Assembly (NCBI GenBank): GCA_017454585.1
Contig: JAFTCU010000108.1
Coordinates: 1-7,877 of the forward strand
DNA length: 7,877 nucleotides
DNA from: Thermoguttaceae bacterium
GTDB lineage: Bacteria > Planctomycetota > Planctomycetia > Pirellulales > Thermoguttaceae
Reading direction: 5' to 3'
The notes under the pieces were generated by a model. It had not been told where the DNA came from and ran no database searches. It worked only from the letters and a program-made list of their open reading frames with translations. The translations under genes were made by a program, and so were the position numbers. This document shows positions 6,842-7,877 of the stretch, piece after piece. The first letter of the stretch is position 1. Each line of letters opens with the position of its first letter.

Positions 6842-6890
6842 TACGGGGACGGCGTTTCTGCGTCGTCTTCTGTTTTGCTTTTTCTTTTTA
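6842..6890 (+). terminator. Intrinsic terminator of the PEP-CTERM gene
   Basis: One base after the stop codon is TACGGGG (6842-6848), whose last G opens the stem GACGGCG (6848-6854). This pairs with CGTCGTC (6861-6867) through one G-U pair, around the loop TTTCTG. The following 23 bases are strongly T-rich (TTTTGCTTTTTCTTTTT at 6873-6889). This is a convincing Rho-independent terminator and the best-formed member of the TACGGGG-hairpin family. Confidence 0.75.
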
Positions 6891-6909
6891 AAGAGATGAG
6901 GGGATGGAA

Positions 6910-7227
6910 ATGAAACGATTCCTGAACATCATCGGGTGGGCCGTTTTTGGTCTGATCGTGGGTTTTTATATCTGGTGCCTGACCGTTGAGTGTTGGGCCC
7001 TGGACGTAATCTTGGACGCCGCATCGATCCTGACCATTCTGCTCATCGGCCGAAAAATGACGAAATACGGCCGCGGGGTCGGCCATGGCGCGGCCGCGCT
7101 GCTGGAAATTTCGGTGCGGATTCTCGCAAACCTCGGCCCCTGGCGCTGGAAGCTGGAGGACCTGTGGTGGACTGTCATCGCCGATTTGATCCTCATCGCG
7201 CTCTTCTATTCAAAACCGGATGGTTGA
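6910..7227 (+). CDS. Small membrane protein of unknown function
   Basis: A 105-residue protein that I do not recognise. Hydrophobic segments lie at about residues 7-26 (IIGWAVFGLIVGFYIWCLTV), 31-47 (LDVILDAASILTILLI) and 86-101 (WWTVIADLILIALFYS). Between the second and third is a basic, glycine-rich stretch (GRKMTKYGRGVGHG) and an amphipathic helix ending LGPWRWKLEDL. This suggests three membrane passes with a loop of about 38 residues between passes two and three. AGGGG (6899-6903) lies 6 bases before ATG 6910 and only directly before ATG 6904, so 6910 is preferred. The gene sits between the PEP-CTERM terminator and a long gene-poor region. The terminator implies its own promoter or read-through. 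No conserved catalytic motif is visible. Confidence 0.6.
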   Translation: MKRFLNIIGWAVFGLIVGFYIWCLTVECWALDVILDAASILTILLIGRKMTKYGRGVGHGAAALLEISVRILANLGPWRWKLEDLWWTVIADLILIALFYSKPDG

Positions 7228-7273
7228 TTTCCCCGAATTCTTTTCGTGAACCAAACCTCAAAACCCGAGGCAA

Positions 7274-7309
7274 GAAAATAAAAAAGACAGGTGAACCGAA
7301 ATTCACCTG
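7274..7309 (-). terminator. Intrinsic terminator reading leftward
   Basis: CAGGTGAA (7288-7295) and TTCACCTG (7302-7309) form a perfect 8-bp stem with a 6-base loop. On the + strand no T run follows. On the - strand the stem is followed by TCTTTTTTATTTT (7286-7274), the classic layout of a Rho-independent terminator. It would stop transcripts coming leftward from 7310 or beyond, where no convincing minus-strand gene is known. Confidence 0.6.
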
Positions 7310-7385
7310 CCTATATACCCCCGGCAGGATTTCTATTTGCTGATATTTCCCGGGAAAAACGGTACTTTTTGAAAAAAAAGGGTCA

Positions 7386-7432
7386 AAAACGGGTCATATT
7401 CTTTTAGAATCCCCCGTTTTCTGTTGGTTTCT
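7386..7432 (+). terminator. Nested hairpin with T-rich tail
   Basis: The outer stem AAAACGGG (7386-7393) pairs with CCCGTTTT (7413-7420). Inside it is a smaller stem, ATTCT/AGAAT (7398-7402 and 7406-7410). The tail CTGTTGGTTTCTT is T-rich. It could end transcription of the small membrane-protein gene ~160 bases upstream. The T tail is interrupted, so confidence is modest. Confidence 0.4.
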
Positions 7433-7450
7433 TCTCAATTACTCTAAAAT
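7424..7450 (+). promoter_or_regulatory. Weak promoter candidate before the structured region
   Basis: TTGGTT (7424-7429) and TAAAAT (7445-7450) are 15 bases apart, slightly short for sigma-70. Transcription would start near 7457, inside the palindrome at 7450-7463. The match is weak and is offered mainly because a strong + terminator downstream requires a transcript that begins somewhere in this region. Confidence 0.3.
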
Positions 7451-7474
7451 CAGAACGTTCTGAAATTCTTTTAG
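7444..7474. promoter_or_regulatory. Palindromic operator-like site
   Basis: TCAGAACGTTCTGA (7450-7463) is a perfect 14-bp palindrome. It is flanked by a further inverted pair, CTAAAA (7444-7449) and TTTTAG (7469-7474), offset by five bases. It overlaps the candidate -10 element and start point, as a repressor site would. It is not the GAAC-N4-GTTC LexA pattern. In RNA it could instead form a short hairpin. Confidence 0.45.
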
Positions 7475-7760
7475 TTTGTTCCTGGTACTGTTTCCATTTT
7501 GAGCGTGGCGGCGGGCTGGGCGTTCCCTTTGCGCGGGTCGATGCAGCGCGCGGCAGCGGGATCAAAGCCGCGCGGCGTCAAGCGCAATGGGAAGAAAGGC
7601 GGGGCCGCTGTGCGTTCCGGCCTTTCGACGTTCTCAAGGGGCTGGGGGTTCAATTACCCCCTCCGAGGAATTCCCCCGTAGTTCAAGCACTGACCAGCGG
7701 GCCTTGGTCCGCGGCCGTGTTTGAACGGTTTGGGCTTCGGGCCGTTCCTTTTTTGGTTTT
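7457..7760 (+). ncRNA. Candidate structured RNA or attenuated leader
   Basis: The stretch has many long-range pairings and I could not match it to RNase P, tmRNA, SRP, 6S or a riboswitch that I know. Stems seen: TTGAGCGT (7499-7506) with 7628-7637, leaving two bases bulged. A 12-bp stem 7523-7534 with 7582-7593 has one mismatch. Inside it is the perfect 8-bp stem CGCGCGGC/GCCGCGCG (7547-7554, 7567-7574). GAAAGGC/GCCTTTC (7594-7600, 7620-7626) and GGGGGT/ACCCCC (7644-7649, 7656-7661) follow. A 10-bp stem GTTCAAGCAC/GTGTTTGAAC (7681-7690, 7717-7726) has one G-U pair and encloses GACCA/TGGTC (7692-7696, 7705-7709). A strong terminator ends it. It could be a stand-alone small RNA or the 5' leader of the gene at 7797. 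The 5' end is uncertain. A weak minus-strand reading frame (7471-7653) covers the same DNA and is a competing explanation. Confidence 0.4.
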
Positions 7761-7770
7761 GTTTTATTTC
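7723..7770 (+). terminator. Strong intrinsic terminator upstream of the last gene
   Basis: GAACGG (7723-7728) pairs with CCGTTC (7742-7747). Three U-G pairs (7729-7731 with 7739-7741) can extend the stem around loop GGGCTTC. A run of six T (7749-7754) and a further T-rich stretch follow. No plus-strand gene lies within 495 bases upstream, so it implies a non-coding transcript or leader. Its left arm overlaps the right arm of the 7681-7726 helix. Confidence 0.7.
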
Positions 7771-7796
7771 GTTTTCATTCATAGAAAGAGGTTAAA

Positions 7797-7877
7797 ATGA
7801 ACACTTCTAAAGACCTGGAAGATTTCGCGGAACGTTACGCAGCGGAGAACGCTCAACCGTTTATGGTTCCCGATGAG
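7797..7877 (+). CDS. Start of an unidentified gene (N-terminal 27 residues)
   Basis: ATG 7797 opens a frame that runs to the window edge (27 codons, MNTSKDLEDFAERYAAENAQ then PFMVPDE). GAGG (7788-7791) lies 5 bases upstream, a good Shine-Dalgarno sequence. The N-terminus is hydrophilic and acidic and looks like an amphipathic helix, with no signal peptide, so the product is probably cytosolic. Too little is visible to name a family. The strong terminator 27-50 bases upstream means the gene either has a promoter in the short T-rich gap or is controlled by read-through of that terminator. Confidence 0.6.
   Translation, partial: MNTSKDLEDFAERYAAENAQPFMVPDE

Noticed and set aside
7346..7357. Palindrome TTTCCCGGGAAA
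   Set aside because: A perfect 12-bp palindrome, but too short and isolated, with no promoter or gene start at a fitting distance, to call an operator.
7450..7463. Possible LexA (SOS) box
   Set aside because: The palindrome has GAAC and GTTC directly adjacent, without the four-base spacer that LexA boxes of the GAAC-N4-GTTC type need.
7638..7668. tRNA T-arm-like segment (GGGGG, TTCAATT, then CCCCC), possible tmRNA end
   Set aside because: The base that should close the loop opposite the last G is A rather than C, no acceptor stem or CCA end follows, and no tag-peptide frame ending in Ala-Ala is found upstream.
7499..7681. 60-codon + frame in the structured region
   Set aside because: Arg/Gly-rich with no ribosome-binding site, and it coincides with paired RNA segments. 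The RNA explanation is stronger.

Overview
The window reads as a chromosomal segment of a bacterium of the PVC group (Planctomycetota, Lentisphaerota or Verrucomicrobiota), possibly an animal-gut or rumen lineage. This is inferred from three things: a large protein with autotransporter-associated beta-strand repeats and a PEP-CTERM sorting tail, a secreted GH43 glycosidase, and a pyrophosphate-dependent phosphofructokinase. No rRNA or tRNA gene, insertion sequence or CRISPR array is visible, so the placement stays tentative. All confident genes lie on the + strand.

Layout. Positions 2-406 are the C-terminal end of a PPi-dependent 6-phosphofructokinase. Positions 407-631 hold two GC-rich palindromes and a ~127-bp imperfect inverted repeat (479-605). 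An AT-richer DUF805 membrane-protein gene follows (632-1099). Next come a hairpin and a 7-bp tandem repeat that runs into the start codon of a class I glutamine amidotransferase-like peptidase C26 (1198-1899). A secreted GH43 beta-xylosidase-type enzyme occupies 2043-3614 and ends in hairpins. The AT-rich stretch 3682-3819 carries a good sigma-70-type promoter for a 1006-residue PEP-CTERM / beta-strand-repeat surface protein (3820-6840), which is followed by an intrinsic terminator. A small three-helix membrane protein of unknown function follows (6910-7227). The last 569 bp before the next gene (7228-7796) are gene-poor but dense in structure: a minus-strand terminator, a plus-strand hairpin, a 14-bp perfect palindrome over a possible promoter, a highly structured stretch and a strong plus-strand terminator. 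A partial gene with a clear ribosome-binding site then starts at 7797 and runs off the window.

How the genes relate. Most genes are separated by hairpins, so the window looks like a row of mostly single-gene transcription units rather than one operon. The GH43 enzyme and the PEP-CTERM protein are both exported and could both act on or around plant polysaccharide, but nothing in the sequence links them directly.

Most notable signals: (1) 7444-7760, a structured, probably transcribed non-coding region in which a 10-bp helix and the terminator stem compete for the same bases, as in an attenuator or riboswitch leader; (2) three gene-end elements in which the heptamer TACGGGG immediately precedes a hairpin; (3) a heptad tandem repeat abutting a start codon that has no Shine-Dalgarno sequence.
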